The position numbers and the translations under genes were made by a program. The notes below the pieces were generated by a model, which was not told the DNA's origin, did not search any database, and worked only from the letters and a program-made list of their open reading frames with translations. From contig DASQFI010000053.1 of assembly GCA_035633215.1 (NCBI GenBank), positions 1 to 64,000 of the forward strand: a stretch of DNA of 64,000 nucleotides, given 5' to 3'. The stretch comes from DASQFI01 sp035633215. Its GTDB lineage: Bacteria > Acidobacteriota > Vicinamibacteria > Vicinamibacterales > SCN-69-37. Positions 7,242-15,070 of the stretch are shown in pieces (the first letter of the stretch is position 1; each line of letters opens with the position of its first letter).

Positions 7242-8603
7242 GTGACGCCAACCGGACCCGCGGTCGGGCAGGCTGAGCCACGTCGAGCAGAACGCGCGGC
7301 AATGACGGGCGAAGAGATCGTCGCCCTCGCGAAGAAACACACGCTCTTCGAGTGGTCCATCCAGGGTGCCGTCGACCCGATTCCCGTGGCGCGCGCAAAA
7401 GGCGTCTATTTCTGGACGCCTGACGGCAAGCGCTTCCTGGATTTCAACAGCCAGCTGATGTGCGTGAACATCGGCCACGGCGATCCGCGCGTCGTCAAGG
7501 CCATCCAGGACCAGGCGGCCCAACTGCCGTACGCGAGCCCATTCATGGCGACCGAGGTGCGCGCCAGGCTCGGAGCGAAGCTTGCCGAGATCTGTCCCGG
7601 CGACATCGACGCCTTCTTTTTCACCAACGGCGGCGCCGAGGCCAACGAGAACGCGATCAAGATCGCGCGCTGGATCACCGGCCGCCAGAAGATCGTTGCG
7701 TTCTACCGCTCGTATCACGGCGGCACGGCTGGCGCGATTTCGGCGACCGGCGATCCGCGCCGCTGGACCGAGCCGTCGGTGCCCGGCTTTGTGCACGTGC
7801 TGAACCCGTACCACGGGCTCGAGCGCGGCTGGACGACGGCGGAGCACGCACTCGACTATCTCGAGGAAGTCATTCAGCTCGAGGGGCCGGCCACGATCGC
7901 CGGCTTCATCCTGGAGCCCGTCGTCGGGAGCAACGGCGTGCTCGTGCCGCCGGAAGGGTTCGTCGCCGGGGTGCGCGCGCTCTGTGACAAGTACGGCATC
8001 CTGATGATCGCCGACGAGGTGATGTCAGGCTTCGGGCGGACCGGCACGTGGTTCGCGGTGAATCACTGGAACGTCGTGCCCGATCTTCTGACGATGGCCA
8101 AGGGCCTGACGAGCGCGTACGTGCCGCTCGGCGCCGTCGGCATGCGCCGGGCGTGGGCCGACACGTTCAAGGATCGAATGTTCTCGAGCGGGCTCACGTA
8201 CAACAGTCATCCGCTCGCGTGCGCCGCCGCGCTTGCGACGATCGGCGTCTACGAAGAGGATCGGCTGATCGACAACGCACGCTCGATGGGCGAGATCCTG
8301 AAACAGCTGCTGGCGGACATGGAGGCGCGTCATCCGTCGGTCGGCGCGGTCCGATCGCTCGGCCTCTTCGGCATCGTCGAGCTCACGCGGAACCGCGCGA
8401 CGCGCGAGCCCCTGGCGCCGTTCGGGTCGAGCTCACCGGAAATGGCGGCGCTCTCGAAATTCTTCCGCGACGAGGGTCTCTTCACGTTTTTCCGCTGGCA
8501 CAACTTCTTCACGAACCCGCCGCTCTGCATCACCGACGCGCAGTTGCGCGAGGGGTTCGACATCATCGATCGCGGCTTGACCGCCGTGGACAAGGCCCTC
8601 TAG
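7242..8603 (+). CDS. Class III PLP-dependent aminotransferase
   Basis: A 453-residue enzyme of aminotransferase fold type I, class III. Visible landmarks are the PLP phosphate region NGGAEANENAIK (129-140), the cofactor-binding Asp in LMIADEV (about 258) and the Schiff-base lysine in TMAKGLTSAYVPLG (K287). The overall layout (an N-terminal HTLFEWS segment and FFRWHNFFTNPPL near the end) resembles taurine-pyruvate and related omega-aminotransferases. The amino donor cannot be fixed from sequence. The GTG start is chosen because AGGAGA precedes it at good spacing; an internal ATG at 7302 is an alternative. Probably transcribed with the next three genes. Confidence 0.85.
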   Translation: MTPTGPAVGQAEPRRAERAAMTGEEIVALAKKHTLFEWSIQGAVDPIPVARAKGVYFWTPDGKRFLDFNSQLMCVNIGHGDPRVVKAIQDQAAQLPYASPFMATEVRARLGAKLAEICPGDIDAFFFTNGGAEANENAIKIARWITGRQKIVAFYRSYHGGTAGAISATGDPRRWTEPSVPGFVHVLNPYHGLERGWTTAEHALDYLEEVIQLEGPATIAGFILEPVVGSNGVLVPPEGFVAGVRALCDKYGILMIADEVMSGFGRTGTWFAVNHWNVVPDLLTMAKGLTSAYVPLGAVGMRRAWADTFKDRMFSSGLTYNSHPLACAAALATIGVYEEDRLIDNARSMGEILKQLLADMEARHPSVGAVRSLGLFGIVELTRNRATREPLAPFGSSSPEMAALSKFFRDEGLFTFFRWHNFFTNPPLCITDAQLREGFDIIDRGLTAVDKAL

Positions 8604-8637
8604 GCCGCCACGGGAAGGGGACGACAAGGAGAGTTGG

Positions 8638-9039
8638 ATGGCCGAGCTCAAGACCAAAGCCACGAAGGCAAGCGTGAGCAAGTTCCTCGAGTCGGTTCCT
8701 GACGCGTCCACACGCAAGGACTGCAAGGCGCTGATCCAGTTGATGAAAAAGGTGACGAAGTCCCAGCCGAAGATGTGGGGGCCGTCGATCGTGGGCTTCG
8801 GCGACTACCACTACAAGTACGACACCGGCCGGGAAGCCGACTGGTTTTGCGCGGGTTTCTCGCCCAGGAAGAACGCGCTGACGCTGTACATCATGTCGGG
8901 CTTTCCAAAGCACGCCGATTTGATGTCCAGGCTCGGCAAACACAAGACTGGCAAGGGGTGTCTCTATATCAGGCAACTATCGGACGTCGACACCAAGGTG
9001 CTCGAGCAGTTGATCGAGCGTGCGGTGAAATCACTTTGA
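8638..9039 (+). CDS. DUF1801-domain (YdhG-like) protein
   Basis: A 133-residue cytoplasmic protein with the DUF1801 layout: an N-terminal helix, KMWGPSIVGFGDYHYKYDTG around 45-64, and a C-terminal stretch DVDTKVLEQLIERAV. The family is small and basic, and its biochemical role is not known. AAGGAGAG at 8626-8633 gives a good ribosome-binding site. The stop codon overlaps the TTG start of the next gene by three bases, so the two are probably co-translated. Confidence 0.85.
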   Translation: MAELKTKATKASVSKFLESVPDASTRKDCKALIQLMKKVTKSQPKMWGPSIVGFGDYHYKYDTGREADWFCAGFSPRKNALTLYIMSGFPKHADLMSRLGKHKTGKGCLYIRQLSDVDTKVLEQLIERAVKSL

Positions 9040-9881
9040 CATCGCGATCTCTTGCGACGCTTCTCTCCGCCGCTGGCCTGGCGGGATGGATGCTGCCGAT
9101 CGCGGCGCAGCAGACGCCACTTTCGCCCGTGCGCGAAACGGGCCAGACGGTCACGCCGGCCTTCGAAGGGTGGTACCTGAACAAGGACGGCACGTTCAGC
9201 ATCTCGTTCGGCTACTTCAACCGAAACTCCAAGGAAGTGGTCGAGGTACCGGTCGGCGCCGACAACTTCGTCGAGCCCGGCGATCAGAACCAGAACCAGC
9301 CGACACACTTTCAGCCCGGCCGGCACTGGGGCGTGTTCGCGGTCAAGGTGCCGAAGGACTTTGGCGACAAGACCGTCGTGTGGACGCTGAAGACGCGCGG
9401 CGAGACGTTCGCCATTCCAGGCCGGCTGCATCCGAACTGGCAGATCGACGCGCTCGAAGGCGAGGCTGGATCGGGGAACTCGCCGCCCGCGTTGAAGTTC
9501 GCGACTGACGGCCTCGAGGGCAGCGGGCCACTCGGCGCGACCGGCGCACCGATGACGGCCTCCGCCGGCAAGCCGCTCACCGTGACCGTCTGGGCGCGCG
9601 ACGACGGCAAATCGGCGAGCAGCGTGGCCGGCGGCGGGCGCGGCGCACAACCGGTCACCGTGACGTGGTTCAAGCATCAAGGACCGGGCGGCGTCACTTT
9701 CACGCCTCCCACGGCGAGGATTCCCCCGACCGGCGGGTCGGCGCCGACGGCCGCAGTCTTCAGCGAACCCGGGACTTACGTGCTTCGGGTGCGCGCCAAC
9801 GACGCGTCCGGCGTCTCCGGCGCTGGTCACGCACAGTGCTGCTGGACCAACGGATTCGTCCAGGTCACCGTGGCAAAATGA
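9036..9881 (+). CDS. Exported hypothetical protein, TTG start coupled to DUF1801 gene
   Basis: The reading frame is open from within the DUF1801 gene, but the plausible start is TTG at 9036, overlapping the previous TGA. It gives a 281-residue protein with a short basic N-terminus and a signal peptide (SLATLLSAAGLAGWMLPIAA). The mature part is beta-rich (FEGWYLNKDGTFSISFGYFN) and includes a Gly/Arg segment AGGGRGAQ. It ends in an immunoglobulin-like pattern (TYVLRVRANDASG) with a CC pair at about 270. No known domain was assigned. It lies just before the haem/copper-oxidase-like gene, so a shared extracytoplasmic role is possible. Confidence 0.7.
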   Translation: MTSRSLATLLSAAGLAGWMLPIAAQQTPLSPVRETGQTVTPAFEGWYLNKDGTFSISFGYFNRNSKEVVEVPVGADNFVEPGDQNQNQPTHFQPGRHWGVFAVKVPKDFGDKTVVWTLKTRGETFAIPGRLHPNWQIDALEGEAGSGNSPPALKFATDGLEGSGPLGATGAPMTASAGKPLTVTVWARDDGKSASSVAGGGRGAQPVTVTWFKHQGPGGVTFTPPTARIPPTGGSAPTAAVFSEPGTYVLRVRANDASGVSGAGHAQCCWTNGFVQVTVAK

Positions 9882-9924
9882 AGGACGCACGGCCGGGTCA
9901 GCCCGGCCTGACAGGAGCCTGACC

Positions 9925-11271
9925 ATGCCGAAGTCGCACCGCTGGATGTGGCCGGTCGTCATCGCGGGGACCCTCGCGTTCGTCGCGCTCGTGTCGGTGC
10001 GCGGGCAGGCACGGAGCGGCCAGCAGGCCGCTCCCGGCGCCGTGACATTCACGAAGGACGTCGCGCCAATCCTGCAGCAGAAGTGCCAGGTCTGCCATCA
10101 GCCGAACTCGATCGGCCCGATGTCGCTTCAGACCTACGACGAAGCGCGCAAGTACGCCCGGCGGATCAAGACGAAGGTCTCCGAGCGGCTCATGCCGCCA
10201 TGGCACCTCGACAAGACCGTCGGCATTCAGGAATTCAAGAACGACCGCAGCCTGACGGACCGGGAGATCGCGACGATCGTCCGCTGGGTGGATGAGGGCA
10301 CGCCGGCGGGCGACCCGAAAGACGCGCCGGCGCCGGCCGACACGCGTCCGATCGAAGGATGGCAGTTCGCGCCGCTCTACGGCGCGCCGGACCTCGTGAT
10401 CAAGTCGCCGCCGTACACGCTGGCGGCGCGGACGCAGGACAAGTGGTTCCGTCCGGTCACGGAGACCGGGCTGACCGAGCCGCGCTGGGTGCGCGCGATC
10501 GAGATCAAGCCGGTGGGCGTGAACGGCCGCCGCACGGTTCATCACGTCCTCACGACGCTCCAGCAGGAGGAGGACGGCATCACGGGCCTCGCCGACAGCG
10601 CGCACGATCACCAGACCAACGCCGGGCTGTTCATGGAATGGGCCGTCGGCAAGGCCGGCGAGATTTTCCCGGCCGATGCCGGCAAGCTGATGCTCCCGGG
10701 ATCGAGAATCCGCTGGGAGGTTCACATGTTCGCGGTGGGCGAGGAGATCAAGGACAACCAGGTCGAGCTGGGAATCTACTTCTACCCGAAGGGCGTGGTG
10801 CCGCAGCGCCGCACGGTCCTGCGCATGTTCAACGTCGCGCCGAGCTCACGCCTCGACATCGCCCCAGGCAAGACCGCGATGACGCAGAACTTCTATGTGA
10901 TGCAGGCGCCGGCGCGGATCGAGAACTTCCAACCGCACATGCACATGCGCGGCAAGTCGATGTCGATGGAGGCGATCTACCCGGACGGCCGCCGCGAGGT
11001 CCTGAGCGTCGTCGACAAGTTCCAGTGGAACTGGCACGTGAACTACGTGTACGCCGACCACGCCGCGCCGCTCCTGCCGAAGGGCACCGTGCTCGTCTTC
11101 ACCGCGTATCACGACAACACGTCGAACAATCCCAACAATCCCGATCCGCGCCAATGGGTCGGCTGGGGCGACCGCACGGTGGATGAGATGGCGCACGCGT
11201 GGGTGGACGTGACGTATCTGAACCCTGACGACTATCAGAAGCTGCTCGCGGACAGAAAAGCCAAGAAATGA
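9925..11271 (+). CDS. Cytochrome c fused to copper type II monooxygenase-like domain
   Basis: A 448-residue exported protein with an N-terminal signal anchor. It then has a class I cytochrome c-like segment with the haem motif CQVCH (C54, C57, H58) and a distal Met in the MPPW stretch (about 90). The C-terminal two thirds carry paired histidines (VHH at about 205-207, HMHMRG at about 335-340) and match the fold of ascorbate-dependent copper type II monooxygenases (PHM/DBM-like). The family is common in Acidobacteria and Planctomycetes; the substrate is unknown. An AGGAG site precedes the ATG. Downstream is a long word repeat before the NfeD gene. Confidence 0.8.
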   Translation: MPKSHRWMWPVVIAGTLAFVALVSVRGQARSGQQAAPGAVTFTKDVAPILQQKCQVCHQPNSIGPMSLQTYDEARKYARRIKTKVSERLMPPWHLDKTVGIQEFKNDRSLTDREIATIVRWVDEGTPAGDPKDAPAPADTRPIEGWQFAPLYGAPDLVIKSPPYTLAARTQDKWFRPVTETGLTEPRWVRAIEIKPVGVNGRRTVHHVLTTLQQEEDGITGLADSAHDHQTNAGLFMEWAVGKAGEIFPADAGKLMLPGSRIRWEVHMFAVGEEIKDNQVELGIYFYPKGVVPQRRTVLRMFNVAPSSRLDIAPGKTAMTQNFYVMQAPARIENFQPHMHMRGKSMSMEAIYPDGRREVLSVVDKFQWNWHVNYVYADHAAPLLPKGTVLVFTAYHDNTSNNPNNPDPRQWVGWGDRTVDEMAHAWVDVTYLNPDDYQKLLADRKAKK

Positions 11272-11391
11272 AGGAAGTGAAGGGGTGAAGGACATGAAGC
11301 AAGGTTTCATGATCTTCGCTTCATGATCTTCACCTCATGATCTTCACTTCATGGCCTTCACGCCCTTCATGACCTTCATGACCTTCATGTA
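11270..11391. repeat. Word repeat GAAGGxxxTGAAG with inverted arm
   Basis: The left arm is built from GAAGGAAGTGAAGGGGTGAA-type words (11270-11303) and the right arm from TTCATGATCTTCAC-type words (11305-11391). A 20-base block of the left arm is repeated exactly at 58.46 kb, in another intergenic gap of the same construction. The repeat ends only a few bases before the NfeD-like start codon. Confidence 0.85.
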
Positions 11392-11396
11392 ACCTC

Positions 11397-11942
11397 ATGC
11401 TGATCTACGTCGTGATTGCTGCGTTCGGGCTGATCGTGCTGCTGTCGATGCTCGTCTTCGGCGACATCTTCGGCGATCACGACGTCGATCACGGGTTCGA
11501 TCACGGCGGCGACGCCGGCGGGCCCAGCATTTTGAGCGTCCGCGTGATGGCGGCGTTCCTGACGGCGTTCGGCGTCGGCGGGATCGTCGCCAGGTACTAC
11601 TCCCTTTCGCATCCCGCGGCATCAGGCGTCGGGGTCGTCGCCGGCATCGTGATGGCCGGTATCGTTTATCAGTTTGCCAGGCTGCTGTATTCGCAGCAGG
11701 CGTCGAGCGAGCTGCGGATGGGCGGGCTGATTGGGGCGACCGCCGAGGTCTCGGTCGCGATTCCGGAGGGCGGGGTCGGTCAGATTTCGCTCAGCTCCGG
11801 TGGAGAGCAGACCGAGCACATTGCCCGCTCGGCTGATGGGCGAGCGCTCAGCCGTGGGACGACGGTCGTCATTGCGGCGCTTGGCGGTCATGCGGTCGTC
11901 GTCAAGCCGGTCGACGCCGGCACCACCGGGGGGTCCAGATGA
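11397..11942 (+). CDS. NfeD-like membrane protein
   Basis: A 181-residue protein with three hydrophobic helices (about 1-22, 46-66, 75-96) and a soluble C-terminal beta domain (about 105-175: MGGLIGATAEVSVAIPEGG) that resembles the OB-fold of NfeD proteins. A His/Asp-rich loop (GDHDVDHGFDHGGDAGG) follows the first helix. NfeD proteins pair with SPFH proteins and help organise membrane microdomains. Here the gene overlaps the flotillin gene by 4 bases. No Shine-Dalgarno sequence is visible because the upstream repeat reaches the start. Confidence 0.8.
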   Translation: MLIYVVIAAFGLIVLLSMLVFGDIFGDHDVDHGFDHGGDAGGPSILSVRVMAAFLTAFGVGGIVARYYSLSHPAASGVGVVAGIVMAGIVYQFARLLYSQQASSELRMGGLIGATAEVSVAIPEGGVGQISLSSGGEQTEHIARSADGRALSRGTTVVIAALGGHAVVVKPVDAGTTGGSR

Positions 11943-13456
11943 ATCTGTTTGACGATTTGTCCGCGGTCGCGGTCGCCGTCAGCGTGGTGCTCGGCCTGCT
12001 CGGGTTGGTGGCCGCGATGGCGCTCTTCGCGCGCAACTACATCAAGGTGCCGCCGTCCACGGTCGCGATTTTCTTTGGGCGTAAGCACACGCTCACCGAC
12101 GAGAAGGGCAATCGCTCGACCGTCGGCTTCCGCATCGTCAGGGGTGGCGCCGCGCTTCGCGTGCCGCTGCTCGAGCAGGTCGCGTACCTTTCGCTCAACA
12201 TCATCTCGATCCCGCTCCGGATCCAGCGCGCCTACACGAAAGAAGGCGTTGCGGTGACCGTCGAGGCTGTCGCCAACGTCAAGATCGCCGGCGACGACAT
12301 GTCGCTTCGTGGCGCGTCGGAGCGCTTTCTCGGCATGCCGCCCGAGCAGATCAAAGGCGTGATCTTCCAGACGCTCGAGGGGCACTTGCGCGCGATCCTC
12401 GGCACGTTGACGGTCGAAGAGATCAACGCGGACCGGCAGGCCTTCGCCCAGAAGATGACCGACGAGGCGGCCGTCGATCTGAAGAAAATGGGCGTCAACA
12501 TCGACATCCTGACGATCCAGCAGATCAGCGACGAGCAGGGGTATCTCGACGCGCTGGGCAAGAAGCGCACCGCGGAGGTCAAGCGCGACGCGATCGTCGG
12601 CGAGGCGCTTGCGACGCGCGACGCCATGATCAAGTCGGCGATGGCCGATCAGGAAGGCAAGACCAAGCGCTACGAGGCCGACGTCGCCATCGCGCAGTCG
12701 TTGAGGGACAAGGAGTCCAGACAGGCCGAGTTCGACGCCGCGGTACAGGCCAAGCAGAAGGAAGCCGAGCAGGCCGGTCCGCTCGCGACCGCCATCGCCA
12801 GACAGCGTGTCACCGAACAGGAGACCCGCATCGATCAGGTGCGCAAGCAGCAGGAAGTGCTCGTCCAGGAGCAGGAAGCCGCGCGCAGGGAGAAGGAGCT
12901 GCAGGCGACGGTCGTGAAGCCGGCGGAGGCCGAGCGCCAGGCGGCGATCCTGCGCGCGGAGGGCTTGAAGCAGGCGACCGTCATCAAGGCCGAGGCGACG
13001 CAGAAGGAGCTCGAGTACGAAGGTGCCGGCGAGGCCTCGAAGATCGAGAGGATCGGCCGGGCGGAAGCCGCGAAGGTGCTGGCGGTCGGCGAGGCCGAAG
13101 CCGAGGTCATCAAGAAGAAGCTGCTCGCCGAGGCCGAGGGTCTGCAAAAGAAGGCCGAAGCCTGGAAGAACTTCAACGAGGCGGCCGTGATCAACATGGT
13201 CGTCGAGAAGATGCCGGAGCTCGCGCAGGCGTTCGCGACGCAGCTGGCCGGCATCGACAAGATCAACATCATCGAGATGGGCAACGGGTCGGGAGGCTCG
13301 GGAGGCGTCGGAAAAGTCATGAGCACGGTCGGCGGCGGCATGACCGCGATGCTCGCGATGCTCAAGGATCAGTTCGGCATCGACATCGCCCGGCTGATGC
13401 AGGCGCGCGCCGACGCGAGCGCCGCCGAAGCCGAGCGAAAGATCGGGCAGGGCTGA
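11939..13456 (+). CDS. Flotillin-family (SPFH) protein
   Basis: A 505-residue protein with an N-terminal transmembrane segment (about 9-30), an SPFH/band-7 domain (about 35-200), and a very long Ala/Glu-rich coiled coil (about 215-415; AEAEVIKKKLLAEAEG and similar). It ends in a Gly-rich tail (GNGSGGSGGVGKV). This is the layout of YqiK/FloT-type flotillins, which oligomerise on the inner membrane into ordered microdomains. The start codon overlaps the NfeD stop (ATGA), the classic NfeD-flotillin pair. Confidence 0.9.
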   Translation: MNLFDDLSAVAVAVSVVLGLLGLVAAMALFARNYIKVPPSTVAIFFGRKHTLTDEKGNRSTVGFRIVRGGAALRVPLLEQVAYLSLNIISIPLRIQRAYTKEGVAVTVEAVANVKIAGDDMSLRGASERFLGMPPEQIKGVIFQTLEGHLRAILGTLTVEEINADRQAFAQKMTDEAAVDLKKMGVNIDILTIQQISDEQGYLDALGKKRTAEVKRDAIVGEALATRDAMIKSAMADQEGKTKRYEADVAIAQSLRDKESRQAEFDAAVQAKQKEAEQAGPLATAIARQRVTEQETRIDQVRKQQEVLVQEQEAARREKELQATVVKPAEAERQAAILRAEGLKQATVIKAEATQKELEYEGAGEASKIERIGRAEAAKVLAVGEAEAEVIKKKLLAEAEGLQKKAEAWKNFNEAAVINMVVEKMPELAQAFATQLAGIDKINIIEMGNGSGGSGGVGKVMSTVGGGMTAMLAMLKDQFGIDIARLMQARADASAAEAERKIGQG

Positions 13457-13457
13457 C

Positions 13458-13925
13458 ATGGCCGGAGGCGTGTACGAGAGCACGCTGGCCTGGGATCCGC
13501 AGCGGCCGCAGACGACGATCATCACGTGCGTGGACGGACGGTGGTACCCCCACTTCCAGGAGTTCGCCCGCGTGCACCTCAACGCCGGACCGCGGACGGA
13601 CTTCGTCGCCGTGCCCGGCGGCATCGAGCCGCTCACGCTGATCGATCTGGTCCCGAAAGACTTCAATTTCCTCCGGCGCCGGCTCGAGTCACTCGTCGAG
13701 GCGCACGGGACGCGGCGGATTGTCGCCGTCGCGCATCAGGATTGCGCCTGGTACCGCACGAGAAAGATCGGACCCGTCACGATTGACTTCAAAGATCGCC
13801 AGATCTCCGATCTCAAGCGCGCGTCGGCGCGGCTCCGCGAGCTGTTCCGGGGTGTGACGGTCGAGACGTACTTCGCGCGCCTGAGCGCCACCGAGCCTCA
13901 GCGGGTCCTCTTCGACGTCGTGTGA
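13458..13925 (+). CDS. Short beta-carbonic-anhydrase-like protein
   Basis: A 155-residue protein with the two zinc-ligand signatures of beta-carbonic anhydrases: C24-x-D26-x-R28 (ITCVDGRWY) and H93-x2-C96 (AVAHQDCAWY). An AVPGG segment (51-55) sits between them, as in the family. It is shorter than typical beta-class enzymes of 200-220 residues and lacks their N-terminal helical arm. A single-domain, possibly non-classical member is therefore likely, and hydratase activity is not assured. The ATG follows the flotillin stop by a single base. The last codons overlap the AlkZ-like start (GTGA). Confidence 0.65.
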   Translation: MAGGVYESTLAWDPQRPQTTIITCVDGRWYPHFQEFARVHLNAGPRTDFVAVPGGIEPLTLIDLVPKDFNFLRRRLESLVEAHGTRRIVAVAHQDCAWYRTRKIGPVTIDFKDRQISDLKRASARLRELFRGVTVETYFARLSATEPQRVLFDVV

Positions 13926-15040
13926 GCCGCCCCGAGCTCCTGTCGACCCGCCGCCTGAACCGCGCGCTGCTGGCGAGGCAGTTCCTCCTCGAACGTCAGA
14001 AGACCAGCGTCCTGCGCGTCCTGTCGCAGCTCGTCGGCCTCCAGGCCCAGGTGGCCCGGCCGCCGTTCGTGGGCCTCTGGACGCGGGTCCGTGACTTCGA
14101 GCGCGACGACCTGTTGCGCGCGCTGCGGTCGCGGAAGGCCGTGCGGCTGACGGCGATGCGGGGGACGCTGCATCTGATGACCGCGAAGGACGCCGTCGCG
14201 CTCCGCGGCGCCCTCCAGCCGATGCTGTCGCGCGGCATGCGATCGATCCCGGGATCGCGCGCGAGCGATCTCGATCTCGATCTCGATGCGCTCGACGCGG
14301 CCGCCCGGACGTTCTTCGGCCGCGCGCCGGCGACCTTCGACGCGCTGCGGACGCACCTGAAGCAGATGCACCCGCGCGGCGACGAGCGCGCCATGGCGTA
14401 CGCCATTCGCATGCAGCTGCCGCTCGTGCAGATGCCCACCGACGCGCCCTGGGGATTCCCTGCGTCGGCCGATTTCACGCTCGCCGAGACGTGGTTGCGC
14501 CAAGCCATCCGCACCGATACCGCCCCGGCACACGAGCTGGTCAAACGTTACCTGGCCGCGTTCGGGCCGGCGACACCCGCCGACGCGCAGACCTGGTCCG
14601 GGCTGCAGGGACTTCGCGAGGTCTTTGAAGAGCTGCGGCCGAAGCTCGTGACATTCCGCGACGACCGCAACCGCGAGCTGTTCGATCTGCCCGCCGCGCC
14701 CAGGCCCCCGGAGGACACGCCCGCACCCGTTCGATTCCTCCCGGAGTTCGACAATGTCCTGCTGTCGTACGCGGACCGATCGCGCGTGCTCGACGAGAAG
14801 TACCGATCGAAGATCACGACGAAGAACCTGCTGGTCCCGGGCACGTTTCTGGTCGACGGCTTCGTCGCGGGCACCTGGAAGGTCGAACGCAAGCCGCGCG
14901 TCGCGACGCTGACGCTCGCACTTTTTCAGCCGCTCACTCGCCGGTCCGTGACCCCTCTCGAACAGGAAGGCCAGGCGCTGCTCGACTTCCTCGAGCCCGA
15001 CGCGGCGACAAGGAACGTGCGCACAGGTCGGACATCGTAG
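13922..15040 (+). CDS. Winged-helix AlkZ-like DNA glycosylase family protein
   Basis: A 372-residue protein of the HTH_42/AlkZ-YcaQ family. The N-terminus carries RLNRALLARQFLLERQ and the catalytic-type QxQ motif in VGLQAQ (Q41, Q43). It is followed by WTRVRDF and MRGTLHLM, both typical. Characterised relatives (AlkZ, YcaQ) remove bulky or crosslinked alkyl-DNA adducts, but many members are untested. Translation starts at GTG, overlapping the carbonic-anhydrase-like stop by 4 bases, so it belongs to the NfeD-flotillin operon. The C-terminus contains the family-typical VDGFVAGTWKV. Confidence 0.8.
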   Translation: MSRPELLSTRRLNRALLARQFLLERQKTSVLRVLSQLVGLQAQVARPPFVGLWTRVRDFERDDLLRALRSRKAVRLTAMRGTLHLMTAKDAVALRGALQPMLSRGMRSIPGSRASDLDLDLDALDAAARTFFGRAPATFDALRTHLKQMHPRGDERAMAYAIRMQLPLVQMPTDAPWGFPASADFTLAETWLRQAIRTDTAPAHELVKRYLAAFGPATPADAQTWSGLQGLREVFEELRPKLVTFRDDRNRELFDLPAAPRPPEDTPAPVRFLPEFDNVLLSYADRSRVLDEKYRSKITTKNLLVPGTFLVDGFVAGTWKVERKPRVATLTLALFQPLTRRSVTPLEQEGQALLDFLEPDAATRNVRTGRTS

Positions 15041-15070
15041 GCACCCAATGATTCCGCGTCGGGGCGGCGG

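Noticed and set aside
5802..7847. A minus-strand open frame of 681 codons across the metzincin and aminotransferase genes
   Set aside because: Spans two real genes on the other strand and their promoter; composition is that of a shadow frame.
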